NCBI RefSeq assembly: GCF_004764705.1
Contig: NZ_SHLX01000011.1
Location: 186,001-250,000, forward strand
Direction of reading: 5' to 3'
DNA length: 64,000 nt
From: Paenibacillus cymbidii
GTDB lineage: Bacteria > Bacillota > Bacilli > Paenibacillales > NBRC-103111
Part shown: piece by piece, positions 15,535-25,115 of the stretch
How the letters are laid out: each line of letters begins with the position of its first letter
How positions within the stretch are numbered: position 1 is the first letter of the stretch
Notes under the pieces: model-generated
What the model saw: only the letters and a program-made list of their open reading frames with translations
Told to the model about the DNA's origin: nothing
The model's database searches: none
Program-made: the position numbers and the translations under genes

Positions 15535-18500
15535 ATGAAAAAACTTGTCGTCCTGCTGTTCGCCGCGATGATGGCGCTGCCGGCTCTTGTCGCGCAAGGG
15601 GCGGGGAGTACGCCGGTGCCGACTTGTTTGACCGTGACGGGAACGGCGGCGGCTTCGCCGACAACGGTCGACGTTGAAGAGCCGATCGCGTTGACGTATA
15701 CGCTGACCCCGGGCGGCAGCTATACGCAGGTCGTGACCCGAAGCGCCGCCAACCTCGTGATGGTGCTGGACGAATCGGGCAGCATGAACTTCACCGACGA
15801 CAGCGGCCGGAATCCGCCGACGCGGATGAGCATCCTGAAGACGTCGGCCAAGTCGCTGATCGATCAGCTGAAAACCGTCAATTTGCACGATAAAGCAGGG
15901 CTCGTCAAATTCGATACGACCGCCTCCAAACTGCAGGATCTGATTGATGCGACAACGACGAGCGGCGCCAATACGTTGAAAACGAAAATCGACAGCCTGA
16001 ACCCAGATGGCGGCACGAACATCGAGCATGGGCTGCGTTTGGCGAACACCATGCTGACTGGTATGAGCAATCCGTATGTGATTCTCGTAACGGACGGGTA
16101 CGCCACTCACTATACGAACGGCAGCGGCAGCGGCGTCGAGAGCACCAGCAAAGCCAAAAGCCTGGCGCTGACGGCGGCGGATCAGCTTGCAGCGGCAAAG
16201 GTGCCGGTGTATACGGTAGCCCTCGGCAAAGCGGGAAGCAAAGATGTCGACCATACGCTGCTCACCAACATCGCCGCCAAAACCGGCGGCAAAAAATACG
16301 ACGCCAGCAACACAACCGAACTGACGCAAGTGTTTACGAAGATACAGCAGGAAATCGCCAAACAAAGCACGATCAAAACAATTGCCATCCGTCAGCCTTT
16401 GCCCGCGGGCTTTACGCTTGCCGATGACGCTTATCCAGGCGCCTACATCGAAGAAGATAGCAATACGCTGGTCATTCCGGTGGATGACATTTCTTATCCG
16501 TATACGATCGCTAACAAAGTCGTCAAAGTCAACATCATGAAAACGGGCGAGGGCGGTACGTTCAAGCTGAACAACGCGGAGCTCAGCTACAAAAACGCTT
16601 GCGGTTCGATCGCCAGCACATCAATCTCGCTGAACGCGAACGTCACCGTGTACGACAAAATATCCGTCACCGACAAATATGGCAACTTATACGAAGGCAA
16701 CCGGTTCGGCGACGTGACGCGTTATCGCGACGGAGATAAGGAGCAGCCGCAATGGAAAGTGCCGGGACCGTTTTCGGGTTACCGCGTGACAGGTATCACG
16801 CTGACGGATGCCGATCATACGCAGCTGAAGGTTGATTGGAGGAACAGTTCGAATTCCGGCAAGTCCGGTAATTGGGACTTGAGGCCAACGACGCCGCCCA
16901 TGTCGAAGTACGTCATACGGGATGCCGGCGGCGACAGCATCACGTCGGAGACGAGTTGGAAGCGAGGACCCGCGACGATTCAATTGTCCGGCTCCACCTT
17001 CACGAAGCTTCCGGATACCGGCAGCATCAACCTGCTGAACGACGATTTTGGCAGCAAGTATGCTTTTTACCAGTTCCGGATCGCTTCGATTCCGCAGTAC
17101 AAGGACTGGACCACCATCGACGCCAACACGAAAATCGACGCCTCCGGCACGCTGAAAGTGGAGGTGCGCGCCGGCACTGAGGCGATTTCCGGAGAGCAGG
17201 AAACGAAAGATGTGTTCTACAGCGGCATTCTGAGCAAAACGATTAAATTGGATTCGGCTCCTCCGGAAAAGCCGGTCGTATCGGCGAAGTTTACTCCAAC
17301 CTACAAGGTGCAGGAGCTGACGGTAACGAATGTGACGGATAAAGGAATCGGTGTAAAGTCCGCCGGTGTCTATAAAAACGGCGACCTGTTCAAAGCGTTG
17401 CCTACCGATAACGATCCGAACAAGTCGACGACCTTTACAGCCAACAAAGAAACGGACAAGATTACCATCGTCGTAACGGACAAGTTCGACAATCTGCTGC
17501 GGACCGAGCCTTTTGACAAGTGGGAGAATGATCTAACCGGACCGGACATTTCGACACCGACGGAGCAAGCGGTAGATGGAGATGTTACCGATCGTTTGAT
17601 TTCCTTCTCGATCAAAGAGCTGGACAGCTATTTGCGGATCGATTCGGAAGCGCCGCCGGTTGTCAAGATTGACGGATACATCGTTAGTCCGGCAAAAAAA
17701 ACGAATAATCAGTACGATTATTCGTTCCGGCTCAAGACCTATTTCCAAGATCGTTTAACGCGAACCGACGCACATACGATTACGGTCAAAGCGCAAAATG
17801 TGGATGGAGCTTCCGGCGAATTGAAGCCTCCGTACAGCATCGTCATCGACGACACACCGCCGGAATATCCTCAAGCGAAAGCAGCGTACACGGAGAAATA
17901 CCATCTGTATCGGTATACCGTTACCAACATTAAAGACGCATTGACCAGCACGAATAAACCGGGCTTGGGCATCGAATCGGCGCAAGTATTCAAGCGGGAC
18001 AGCAAGGAAGGATCTTACTACTACGTTGCCGATTTACCGATCGACAACGATCCGAAGCATCCGGCGACGTTCCTTGCGAGCAGATCCGATATTGACAATG
18101 GCGTTCAAATTACCGTCACGGATAAGGCCGGACGGCAAACCCTATATCACGTCGAGGATTTGCCTACTGATGAAACGCCGCCTAGTATTACCTATTCGGG
18201 ACCTAGCGGCAGCGCGAATAATGGGAAAACGCCGGTCGGGCCGTATATATTTACGATTCATGAGGACAAGAGTCCGATCCATCTCGAATCGCTGTCCGCC
18301 CGGCTGGACGGCAAGTATGAAATTCCGGCAGCGTCATACCAGGTCAGCGAAGATGGCAGGACGGTGGCCTATACGATCGACCTTCAACAGTTTATAAAAG
18401 CTCCGGACGAATTATACGCCTGGCACCAATTCGTTGTTCGGGCGAGCAATGATGCTGACAACGAGACTGCAAGCGAACAATATTTCAGCGTTCATCCCGG

Positions 18501-18888
18501 CATTGAAGCATCGATGTCCTATGAAGGGGATTTCAACAGCAGCGCGTCGGATAAACCGGTGTTGATCTCGCTCAAGAATTTCGCAGAAACGTTGGTGAAA
18601 GGCGCTACGTTCACCAAGCTGGACGATAGCCCGCTAACGCTTGAACCGGTGAAGGTGTCGGCGCTTCGATACGCCATATCGGATACGAACGAGGAACCGG
18701 CGGAGAACGCTTTCCGTACGCTTGGCGCAACGCAATTTAAAGTCAGTAAAGCCGCCAACAATTGGGTATTCGTACGGCTGATCGACAACAATTATGAATA
18801 CGACGCAGGGAGCGGAAAAACGCTGAAACCGAATCAGTTGTTGATCAATGCGTTTATCAAAATCGATTACGATCAAAACCGCTCCTAG
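15535..18888 (+). CDS. large secreted von Willebrand A protein, candidate pilus adhesin
   Basis: 1117 residues with an N-terminal signal peptide (about 1-22). A vWA domain spans roughly 73-285, with the metal-site motif DESGS at 79-83 and later VTDGYATHY. The long C-terminal part contains at least two related beta-rich repeats, starting PPEKPVVSAKFTPTYK and PPEYPQAKAAYTEKYH, each with NDP..TFxA and TVTDK signatures. No membrane anchor or LPxTG motif is visible. Its place between pilT and the minor pilins recalls PilY1-type vWA tip adhesins of Gram-negative pili. That role is inference. Confidence 0.8.
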   Translation: MKKLVVLLFAAMMALPALVAQGAGSTPVPTCLTVTGTAAASPTTVDVEEPIALTYTLTPGGSYTQVVTRSAANLVMVLDESGSMNFTDDSGRNPPTRMSILKTSAKSLIDQLKTVNLHDKAGLVKFDTTASKLQDLIDATTTSGANTLKTKIDSLNPDGGTNIEHGLRLANTMLTGMSNPYVILVTDGYATHYTNGSGSGVESTSKAKSLALTAADQLAAAKVPVYTVALGKAGSKDVDHTLLTNIAAKTGGKKYDASNTTELTQVFTKIQQEIAKQSTIKTIAIRQPLPAGFTLADDAYPGAYIEEDSNTLVIPVDDISYPYTIANKVVKVNIMKTGEGGTFKLNNAELSYKNACGSIASTSISLNANVTVYDKISVTDKYGNLYEGNRFGDVTRYRDGDKEQPQWKVPGPFSGYRVTGITLTDADHTQLKVDWRNSSNSGKSGNWDLRPTTPPMSKYVIRDAGGDSITSETSWKRGPATIQLSGSTFTKLPDTGSINLLNDDFGSKYAFYQFRIASIPQYKDWTTIDANTKIDASGTLKVEVRAGTEAISGEQETKDVFYSGILSKTIKLDSAPPEKPVVSAKFTPTYKVQELTVTNVTDKGIGVKSAGVYKNGDLFKALPTDNDPNKSTTFTANKETDKITIVVTDKFDNLLRTEPFDKWENDLTGPDISTPTEQAVDGDVTDRLISFSIKELDSYLRIDSEAPPVVKIDGYIVSPAKKTNNQYDYSFRLKTYFQDRLTRTDAHTITVKAQNVDGASGELKPPYSIVIDDTPPEYPQAKAAYTEKYHLYRYTVTNIKDALTSTNKPGLGIESAQVFKRDSKEGSYYYVADLPIDNDPKHPATFLASRSDIDNGVQITVTDKAGRQTLYHVEDLPTDETPPSITYSGPSGSANNGKTPVGPYIFTIHEDKSPIHLESLSARLDGKYEIPAASYQVSEDGRTVAYTIDLQQFIKAPDELYAWHQFVVRASNDADNETASEQYFSVHPGIEASMSYEGDFNSSASDKPVLISLKNFAETLVKGATFTKLDDSPLTLEPVKVSALRYAISDTNEEPAENAFRTLGATQFKVSKAANNWVFVRLIDNNYEYDAGSGKTLKPNQLLINAFIKIDYDQNRS

Positions 18889-18905
18889 CGACTGGAGGTG
18901 TTATC

Positions 18906-19442
18906 GTGCGAAGCTTGCAAAGGTGGCGCCGGCGAATGGCGGATGAACGGGGCATTTCGCTGATCGAAATATTGGGTGCCGTCACGATCCTGTCCATCAC
19001 CAGCGTCACCTTGATGGGCTACTTTATCTCCGGAATGGAAAAGTCGGCGGACGCGAGCAGACGCAACATTGCGGCCAATCTCGCCCGCCTGAAAGCGGCG
19101 GAAATTCGCGACTTGGCACGTTCGTCATCGAATCTAAACTTGTTCGCTGTTGCATTCGCTGACGGCGAATCGTATCGGAGCGGTGATTCGCTGCCGATTC
19201 CTTACGATTTTTTGCAGGAGGCAAAAATCAATGGAACGACGTACCGCTACATGTTCACGCGTCATAGTTTGGAAAGCCGGATGAATAAGCTGGACCCGTT
19301 TGCGGATACTCGGTATGCCATCGATCAGTACCTGGAGCCGTTCACCATTGCCGTAACCTGGGACGAAAAGGTGGACAATCCGAGGTCGGCAAAAATGACG
19401 TCGCTCGACTCTTATCTCATCAATCGGGAGGGAGTACAATGA
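18906..19442 (+). CDS. minor pseudopilin (GspI/PilV-like)
   Basis: 178 residues from GTG 18906 (RBS GGAGGTG at 18894-18900). A class III leader ends at ADERG, followed by ISLIEILGAVTILSI with Glu5 of the mature protein. The remainder is a small globular domain. Minor pilins of this type prime assembly and sit at the fibre tip. It is coupled to the next gene by ATGA at 19439. Confidence 0.8.
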   Translation: MRSLQRWRRRMADERGISLIEILGAVTILSITSVTLMGYFISGMEKSADASRRNIAANLARLKAAEIRDLARSSSNLNLFAVAFADGESYRSGDSLPIPYDFLQEAKINGTTYRYMFTRHSLESRMNKLDPFADTRYAIDQYLEPFTIAVTWDEKVDNPRSAKMTSLDSYLINREGVQ

Positions 19443-20023
19443 CGCGCAAGCGGCTCTTTATCCGGCGCCTTCTGCGCGATAACGAAGAGGGCATGACGTT
19501 GATCGAAATTATGACGGCTTTAGCTATTTTGTCAATGGTGACGACGATCCTCTTCTCGTTTCTGCTGATGGGCGTTTCCATGTTCAAACGCATTTCCGCC
19601 GAAAGCCAAATTCGCAACCAGGGCGATGCGCTTGCCAGCCGTATTATTGGCGAACTTAAGGACGCCGTATATGTTGTGAAAACCGCTGATGATCGCACGA
19701 CGCAGATCGAGTATGCCAAACGCGAGAGTGGCGGTGCCAATCCTTACGTAGCGCGGTTCGTCATGAAAATTGTCGATGACGGCGTCGAAGTGACGGAACG
19801 AAGCCCAACGCCGTCGTCACCGAAAAAAATAACGATGGCCAGCGCCTACAAGCTGGATCGTTTCAGTTCTACGATTAGCGCCCGGGATGACACCCAGACC
19901 ATCAAACTGAATCTGGTGTACGGCACTGTTGTGCCCCAATCGTCGAGCTTGCCCGGCGGAGAGCAAACGTATCAAATCACGACCAAAATTCCGTTGGTCC
20001 GTTCGGAAGGAGCGGTGAAGTAA
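19439..20023 (+). CDS. minor pseudopilin (GspJ/PilW-like)
   Basis: 194 residues. The leader ends NEEG and is followed by MTLIEIMTALAILSM, a type III signal with the conserved Glu. The C-terminal part is beta-rich with SSLPGGEQTYQITTKIP near the end, as in PilW/GspJ-like proteins. The start overlaps the upstream stop by four bases, so the two minor pilins are probably made in fixed ratio. Confidence 0.8.
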   Translation: MTRKRLFIRRLLRDNEEGMTLIEIMTALAILSMVTTILFSFLLMGVSMFKRISAESQIRNQGDALASRIIGELKDAVYVVKTADDRTTQIEYAKRESGGANPYVARFVMKIVDDGVEVTERSPTPSSPKKITMASAYKLDRFSSTISARDDTQTIKLNLVYGTVVPQSSSLPGGEQTYQITTKIPLVRSEGAVK

Positions 20024-20025
20024 CG

Positions 20026-21867
20026 ATGTGTCAAATGCCGGATCGTCACGGTCGGAAGCAGACGGCGGCCGCTCTCCTGAAATCGGAACGGGGCGCAGCC
20101 TTGTTGCTGGCGATGTTGGTTGTCATCGTGTTGACGATGTTGGGGCTGCTGCTGCTGGACATTCTGCGCAATTCTTTCGGCCAGGTGGCGGCTTCGGAAG
20201 CGAACGTGCAGGCGGAAGCGTTAGCGCAAAAAGGGCTGGATGAAGCCGTTTCGTTCATTCGCCAAGCGGCGAACGACGGCAACAACCAAGCGGATGACAG
20301 GAGCCGTTCGCTGAAATTTCACCAAGCATTGTTCGTTGGCAGCAAGCTGAAGGACAGGCTCAACGATCTGAACGCAAGGTCGTTGGAGGCGCAATCCTCC
20401 GGGCAAACCCGTGGGTATTATACGGTCAGTTTGCTGGCATCTTCCGGCGATAATCAAGAGGAGAGGTTGAAGATGCCGCTGATGACGCCGGACTATCCTT
20501 ATGTAGCCAAATTTGCTATACAGTCCGAAGGCATAAGCGGAAACGGCCCGAACAGCAAAGTAACAAAGACGATGGATGTTTATGTCAGCACGATCAATCG
20601 CGTGTTTCGATATCCGGTGTCTACTACGGGCGACTTGACGTTGAACGGGTTTCCGGCTATCGTGGGCGACGTGTTATCGCAAGGCAAGCTGGTCTACTCC
20701 AATGAAGCCAAATTCAAGGGAGTACCAGGCTCGGACTATGGCTTGAAGACCGACTTCCCGTCGATAAAAGGCTTTATCAACGCAAATGGTTATTTGCAGC
20801 GAGGCGACCCGTCAAATGTGCCGGCTTCCTGGCAGCTGGATTTTTTTTCAAGAGCAGGCATACCTTTCGAAGACAAGACGATGGAGCCAGGCACGCCGAT
20901 TTTTGACCAAAATCGAACGATAGCCGAGTATGTTTATGGAGAAATCAGCCATTCATCTTCTATCGATTTCAGCGACTACAACGCGGCCCCTGACTTGACC
21001 GGCTATTCATTCGGGTCGAAAGGAACGAACACGATCACAGGCGGTCGCAAAATTACCGGCCAGTGGGTTACGGTAAGCGGTGAACTGCCGCTTGACGGCA
21101 GCATGGCGATCGACGGCGGCGTCGTATCGCTTCAAGCCGGCACTTCCCTTACCATGACCAACGGATCGCTTTACGTCACGTTCGATGATCGCAATCTGGT
21201 AGCGGCTGATCTGAGCGGTTCGATTACCCTGAAAACGACGCCTTCCGCCGACGCGCCGACGGCCCAGGGCGTGTATATCAACGGCAATACCGCCTTGAAT
21301 GATGGGTTCAAAATGACCGGCAACCTGTACGTCAAGGGAGATTTGAAAATCTCCGGCAGCATCAATATCGATGGTGCGATTTATGTGGACGGTACTGTCG
21401 AGTTGCGCGATATGAAATCGATCAACGCTGACCTGTCATTGCCGTTGATCATCGTCTCTTCAGGTTCATTCGACTTTTCCGGCAGTCGGCAATCCCAAAC
21501 GTTGCATGCGTTTTTGTACTCGGAATCGGCGATCAACCTATATGGGGTAACCTCGGAATTGAAGCTTACTGGCGGCATTCACGGCGAGCGTATCACGCTC
21601 AATGCGATTGGCGAGGAGAAAAACAATATTGTGGACGGCTGGAGTTTGATTAAGGATTACAATGATACCCGTCTTTTGGAAACGCAAACGTACCAGTTTA
21701 CGCCGGATCTGTCTAATGCACAGAACAACCTCAAGTCCAAGCTGCAAATCGTTTATGACAACGAGCTTTACGACTACTTTTTGCGCGATGGTGTCATTGC
21801 GCATCCGATTGCCATCCCGACAACGGGGAAATTGGATGTTTACGTGAAACAAGTGACGTTCGAATAG
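20026..21867 (+). CDS. large PilX-like pilus protein
   Basis: 613 residues. After a basic leader, SERG precedes AALLLAMLVVIVLTMLGLLLL, which resembles the PilX/GspK N-terminal segment but with Ala/Leu at mature positions 1-6 and no Glu5. The long C-terminal half has repeated short beta segments (GNLYVKGDLKISGSINIDG), suggesting a beta-helix like that of polymer-forming domains. Lack of Glu5 is typical of tip proteins that do not need to be stored with the others. It may cap the tip complex, which is inference. Confidence 0.65.
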   Translation: MCQMPDRHGRKQTAAALLKSERGAALLLAMLVVIVLTMLGLLLLDILRNSFGQVAASEANVQAEALAQKGLDEAVSFIRQAANDGNNQADDRSRSLKFHQALFVGSKLKDRLNDLNARSLEAQSSGQTRGYYTVSLLASSGDNQEERLKMPLMTPDYPYVAKFAIQSEGISGNGPNSKVTKTMDVYVSTINRVFRYPVSTTGDLTLNGFPAIVGDVLSQGKLVYSNEAKFKGVPGSDYGLKTDFPSIKGFINANGYLQRGDPSNVPASWQLDFFSRAGIPFEDKTMEPGTPIFDQNRTIAEYVYGEISHSSSIDFSDYNAAPDLTGYSFGSKGTNTITGGRKITGQWVTVSGELPLDGSMAIDGGVVSLQAGTSLTMTNGSLYVTFDDRNLVAADLSGSITLKTTPSADAPTAQGVYINGNTALNDGFKMTGNLYVKGDLKISGSINIDGAIYVDGTVELRDMKSINADLSLPLIIVSSGSFDFSGSRQSQTLHAFLYSESAINLYGVTSELKLTGGIHGERITLNAIGEEKNNIVDGWSLIKDYNDTRLLETQTYQFTPDLSNAQNNLKSKLQIVYDNELYDYFLRDGVIAHPIAIPTTGKLDVYVKQVTFE

Positions 21868-21879
21868 TGGAGGGAATGC

Positions 21880-22722
21880 ATGCTTGTACTGGAAAGCTTC
21901 ACCGAGTCGCTTCGCGAAGGGGCGGCGTTCATCGCCGGGCAAGAGCGCTGGTTCGCCGCCGCCGCGATGTTCGTGGTCGGCTGTCTGCTCGGCTCGTTCT
22001 TCAATGTCGTGGGACTTCGACTGCCGGAGGGCAAATCGGCGGTTTACCCGCCGTCGACCTGCTCCAGCTGCGGGCATCGGCTGAACGCGATCGATCTGAT
22101 CCCGGTGGCGGGATGGCTGATCCGCAAAGGCAAATGCTCGCATTGCGGCGACTCAATCTCGCCAATCTACATGCTCGGCGAAATCGGCACGGGCTTGTCG
22201 TTTGCGGCAGCCACGTGGTTTGTCGGTGACGTTCGCGAGCTCTGGATCGTTTATCCGTTAATCAGCGTGCTCGTCATCGTGTCTATCAGCGACTTGCGTT
22301 ACCGGCTGCTGCCGAACAAAATCATTTTGCCGGCGATGATCGTCTGCCTGGCGCTTCGTTTATGGGTTCGAGAGCTGCCGTTCTGGGAATACGCGGCCGG
22401 CTTTCTGCTCGGCGGCGCGATGCTGTTCGCCGTCGCGTACGTCAGCATGCGCATAGGCAAGCCGGCCATGGGCGGCGGCGACATCAAGCTGCTGGCGTTG
22501 CTTGGGTTGGCGATCGGCGTCAAGCTGGTTATGCTGGCGTTGGCGATTTCGTCGCTGCTGGGATTCCTGTGCGGGATGGCGCTGCTTGTCACCGGCCGGA
22601 TTCGCCGCAGGACGTTCATTCCGTTCGGGCCGTTTATCGCCGCAGGAGGGTTTGTTGCGCTGTTGTTCGGCAATCAGTTGATTGCCTGGTATTGGAGCCA
22701 ATTCCCCGGTCTTACAGGCTGA
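21880..22722 (+). CDS. pilD: prepilin peptidase PilD
   Basis: 280 residues with about eight membrane segments. The N-terminal zinc-binding loop has C61, C64, C86 and C89 (STCSSCG, GKCSHCG). The two catalytic aspartates are D138 in SISDLRYRLLP and D201 in GGGDIKLL. In this family the enzyme cleaves prepilins after Gly and N-methylates the new N-terminus at the inner membrane. It closes the pilus operon, so its likely substrates are the pilins encoded upstream. The end overlaps the convergent gene by 11 bases. Confidence 0.95.
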   Translation: MLVLESFTESLREGAAFIAGQERWFAAAAMFVVGCLLGSFFNVVGLRLPEGKSAVYPPSTCSSCGHRLNAIDLIPVAGWLIRKGKCSHCGDSISPIYMLGEIGTGLSFAAATWFVGDVRELWIVYPLISVLVIVSISDLRYRLLPNKIILPAMIVCLALRLWVRELPFWEYAAGFLLGGAMLFAVAYVSMRIGKPAMGGGDIKLLALLGLAIGVKLVMLALAISSLLGFLCGMALLVTGRIRRRTFIPFGPFIAAGGFVALLFGNQLIAWYWSQFPGLTG

Positions 22723-23014
22723 TTCGTTCGTACATCCAGAAACCGTGAAGCGACAACACGAGGACGTAGACGACGCAAGCAGCTGCCAAGCAAACAAGTA
22801 CCGGGCGCGATTTGACGGGAAGTTTCGTTACCAGCAGGAGCAGAAGCAATGGCAGACACAGTTTGAGGAACAGGAACAAATAAGGGCTCGTCTCGTAAAT
22901 GACGTCCATGAACGGGTTGGCTTCCGTAATGGCGCCCGACTGCAGTCCCATGTGGGTAAGCAAGGCGTCGATCGTGTTGCTGGCGATCAGAAACGTCGTC
23001 AGTCCGTTTCTCAT
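22712..23014 (-). CDS. small membrane protein of DUF5658 type
   Basis: 100 residues with three predicted membrane segments. NTIDALLTHMG near the N-terminus and EANPFMDVIY match what I recall of DUF5658-type proteins. Function is not known. The ATG is preceded on the minus strand by GAGAAGG. It converges with pilD and overlaps its end by 11 bases, so the two are likely separate transcription units without an obvious terminator between them. Confidence 0.6.
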   Translation of the reverse strand: MRNGLTTFLIASNTIDALLTHMGLQSGAITEANPFMDVIYETSPYLFLFLKLCLPLLLLLLVTKLPVKSRPVLVCLAAACVVYVLVLSLHGFWMYERISL

Positions 23015-23244
23015 GGCGCTACCTTCTCTCTGAAACTACTTTTTTATATCATATATTTATGCGGGCTGAATCGGAATTAAACCTGTTTCATGAGATTGCG
23101 CGGCGAAGACGTACTTTCGCCGCCTTTCCATGCCCTAATTTATGTTGATTTTTGGAATATCCTGTCGCAAAATAGGAACATCAGTTCCTATAAGTTTTCG
23201 TTCGCAGAACGCAAGCGGTATGGTAAGATGAATCTTTCCGGGAG

Positions 23245-23547
23245 GTGGGCGCAGTCGAGCAACTGGACGCGAAGGTTCAGCAGTTGGACGCGAAAGTAGA
23301 TCAACTGGACGCGCGGGTGGTAAGGTTGGAGCAGGGCCAGCAGCGGCATGAGCAGCGATCGGGCAGATTAGAGGTCGCCCAGATGGAGATGATGCGCGAT
23401 CAGGGCCAGATGCGCAAGGAAATGAACTACAACCACGATAAAATCATGCGTCGGATGGAAGATGTGCGTTTTGAATTAAAAAGTGAAATTTCCCACATCG
23501 CGGAGGAAGCCCGCCATCAGTATATTTTGGAACGCCTTCATTATTAG
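23245..23547 (+). CDS. short coiled-coil protein with heptad repeats
   Basis: About 100 residues, almost wholly coiled coil. The N-terminus repeats the heptad-like unit QLDAKV three times (VEQLDAKVQQLDAKVDQLDA), from a 21-bp tandem DNA repeat at about 23258-23320. The start is unclear: GTG 23245 sits directly against GGGAGG, too close for normal initiation, and TTG 23282 with AAGG eight bases upstream is an alternative. Repeat-number change could vary coil length. No family recognised. Confidence 0.5.
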   Translation: MGAVEQLDAKVQQLDAKVDQLDARVVRLEQGQQRHEQRSGRLEVAQMEMMRDQGQMRKEMNYNHDKIMRRMEDVRFELKSEISHIAEEARHQYILERLHY

Positions 23548-23670
23548 CCGTTACTCGCCAACCGATTTGTAACGTCCTCAACGCAACAGGCAAACTGTTT
23601 TTTCCCACGCTCACCTTGTCATCAAGCCACGTCTCCCGTAAAACTGACTGATCTTTCTCACGGATGTTTT

Positions 23671-23865
23671 GAAATAAGCCATGTTTTATTTGCTATTTCG
23701 TCCAAATCGGCTTGCAGCGCCAAAATAGCCAGTGAAATCGCTGGCTATTTTGATAAAATGCTCAACTTCGGGGCGATTTGATCCGAATAGCCAGTGTTTT
23801 CACTGGTTATTTTTAACGGACCGAGGAAAAACATATGAATAAGCCATTTTTTGTTGGCTATTTTC
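23671..23865. repeat. four-hairpin intergenic array, copy 1
   Basis: Four near-palindromes occur at 23671-23699, 23721-23752, 23785-23813 and 23837-23865, with centres 51, 62 and 53 bases apart. The stems share AATAGCCAGTG and its complement; the second has a perfect 12-bp stem (CAAAATAGCCAG with CTGGCTATTTTG). A second copy at 33041-33234 is inverted, with each hairpin and its loop matching in reverse order. It lies in a region of about 800 bases (23548-24356) without a credible gene. Confidence 0.8.
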
Positions 23866-24142
23866 GTCAAGGACACGTGGCATCAAGCGTAAAAGCGAGG
23901 AAGAGCGCTAATCGCCCGATTATGCGGCTGGATCGAGGCGACCGGCGGCGGTACCGTCATCCTATACACGCTCGGCCATCCCGGTAATGTCGGCACCTGG
24001 CATTTTATCGCGACATCGGTTTCGTTTGCAGCCAAGTCGAACACGACTTTTTTGCGCCGAATCGGCACCGCGTTACTTTCGTCAAGCAGCTCGGCCCTTC
24101 AAACTAGCTGGCAACTACGATCGGGCATATGCTACAATGTGG

Positions 24143-24303
24143 GGGCGTGTCTGGAAACCCGCTCAGGTGCATCTTGCACCGCCTTTTCGCCCCCTGCTGC
24201 GTCACTTTTGCTTGACTTACCCCCGGTAAGCCTGTGCAAAACTTCCTTGCATGAAACGAAAATTCGGCACAATCTGCTGTCTTCGGGGCTTCCAGACACA
24301 CCC
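24143..24303. repeat. MITE-like palindromic repeat, copy B (inverted)
   Basis: Reverse complement of copy A at 6071-6235. The ends are GGGCGTGTCTGGAA and TTCCAGACACACCC. The same nested hairpin is kept in the middle (TTTTGC, CTTACC, GGTAAG, GCAAAA). No clear target duplication is seen. It lies in the 5' leader of the methyltransferase gene, five bases downstream of a possible -10 box TACAAT (24134-24139), so transcripts would carry it. Confidence 0.8.
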
Positions 24304-24356
24304 TGCAACGGTTTTTCCCGAAAATGTTCCATACATGCAAGGAGAGTTGATGTCCC

Positions 24357-25115
24357 GTGACGACGGCTTGGTTCGAAGAGAGCTTCGGCGAAGATTATTT
24401 GATCGTGTACAAGCATCGCGACATATCGGGTGCGCAGGCCGAAGTGCGCAACATGATCCGCTGGCTCGAATTGCCGCCGGGCGCGGCCGTATTCGATTTA
24501 TGCTGCGGCATGGGGCGGCATGCGCTTGCGCTGGCCGAAGCCGGATACCGGGTTACCGGCGCCGACTTGTCCGACGTGCTGCTGCGGGAAGCGCGGCGCC
24601 TTGACGTCGAACAGCGCGTGACCTGGTTGAAAAGCGATATGCGCGAGCTGCCGCCGATCGGACCGTTCGACGCGGTTGTGAACCTGTTCACCTCTTTCGG
24701 CTATTTCGATGCGGAAGACGACCACATTCGCGTGCTTCGCGGCATGGCCCGCTTGCTCGCGGACGACGGGAAGTTCATCATCGATTACTTGAACCCCGGG
24801 GCGGTTATCCGCGGGCTGGTGCCGCGATCGCAGCGGCAGGACGGCCCGTTGACAATTATCGAAACGCGCGCAATTGAAGACGGTTTCGTACGAAAACGTA
24901 TTGTCGTGAGCGAGCCGGGACGCGAGGATCGGCACTACAAGGAGCAGGTCCGGTTGTTCGGACTGGAACAGTTCCGCAGCATGGCGGCAGCCGGAGGGCT
25001 GACCATCGAGCAGGTGTACGGGGGTTACGACGGCAGCGCATACGATCCGGAACATTCCGGCCGGCTCATCATGGTCGGCAAGAAGAAAGGGTCGGTGCAA
25101 GGTGGCGAGCGATAA
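24357..25115 (+). CDS. class I SAM-dependent methyltransferase
   Basis: 252 residues from GTG 24357 (AAGGAG at 24339-24344). Motif I is VFDLCCGMGRHALALAEAG (about residues 45-63), motif II is VTGADLS, and motif IV is FDAVVNLFTSFGYF. This is a small-molecule-type Rossmann methyltransferase; the substrate cannot be read from the sequence. The stop overlaps the start of the MBL-fold gene by 14 bases, so the two are translated together and may act in one pathway. Confidence 0.85.
   Translation: MTTAWFEESFGEDYLIVYKHRDISGAQAEVRNMIRWLELPPGAAVFDLCCGMGRHALALAEAGYRVTGADLSDVLLREARRLDVEQRVTWLKSDMRELPPIGPFDAVVNLFTSFGYFDAEDDHIRVLRGMARLLADDGKFIIDYLNPGAVIRGLVPRSQRQDGPLTIIETRAIEDGFVRKRIVVSEPGREDRHYKEQVRLFGLEQFRSMAAAGGLTIEQVYGGYDGSAYDPEHSGRLIMVGKKKGSVQGGER

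Noticed and set aside
23671..23865. CRISPR array
   Set aside because: The repeats are palindromes with diverged stems and loops, spacers are not uniform and no cas gene is present; the inverted second copy shows it is a dispersed element.
23883..24068. 61-codon minus-strand frame
   Set aside because: No RBS or recognisable motif. It lies in a degenerate intergenic stretch between the hairpin array and the MITE-like repeat.
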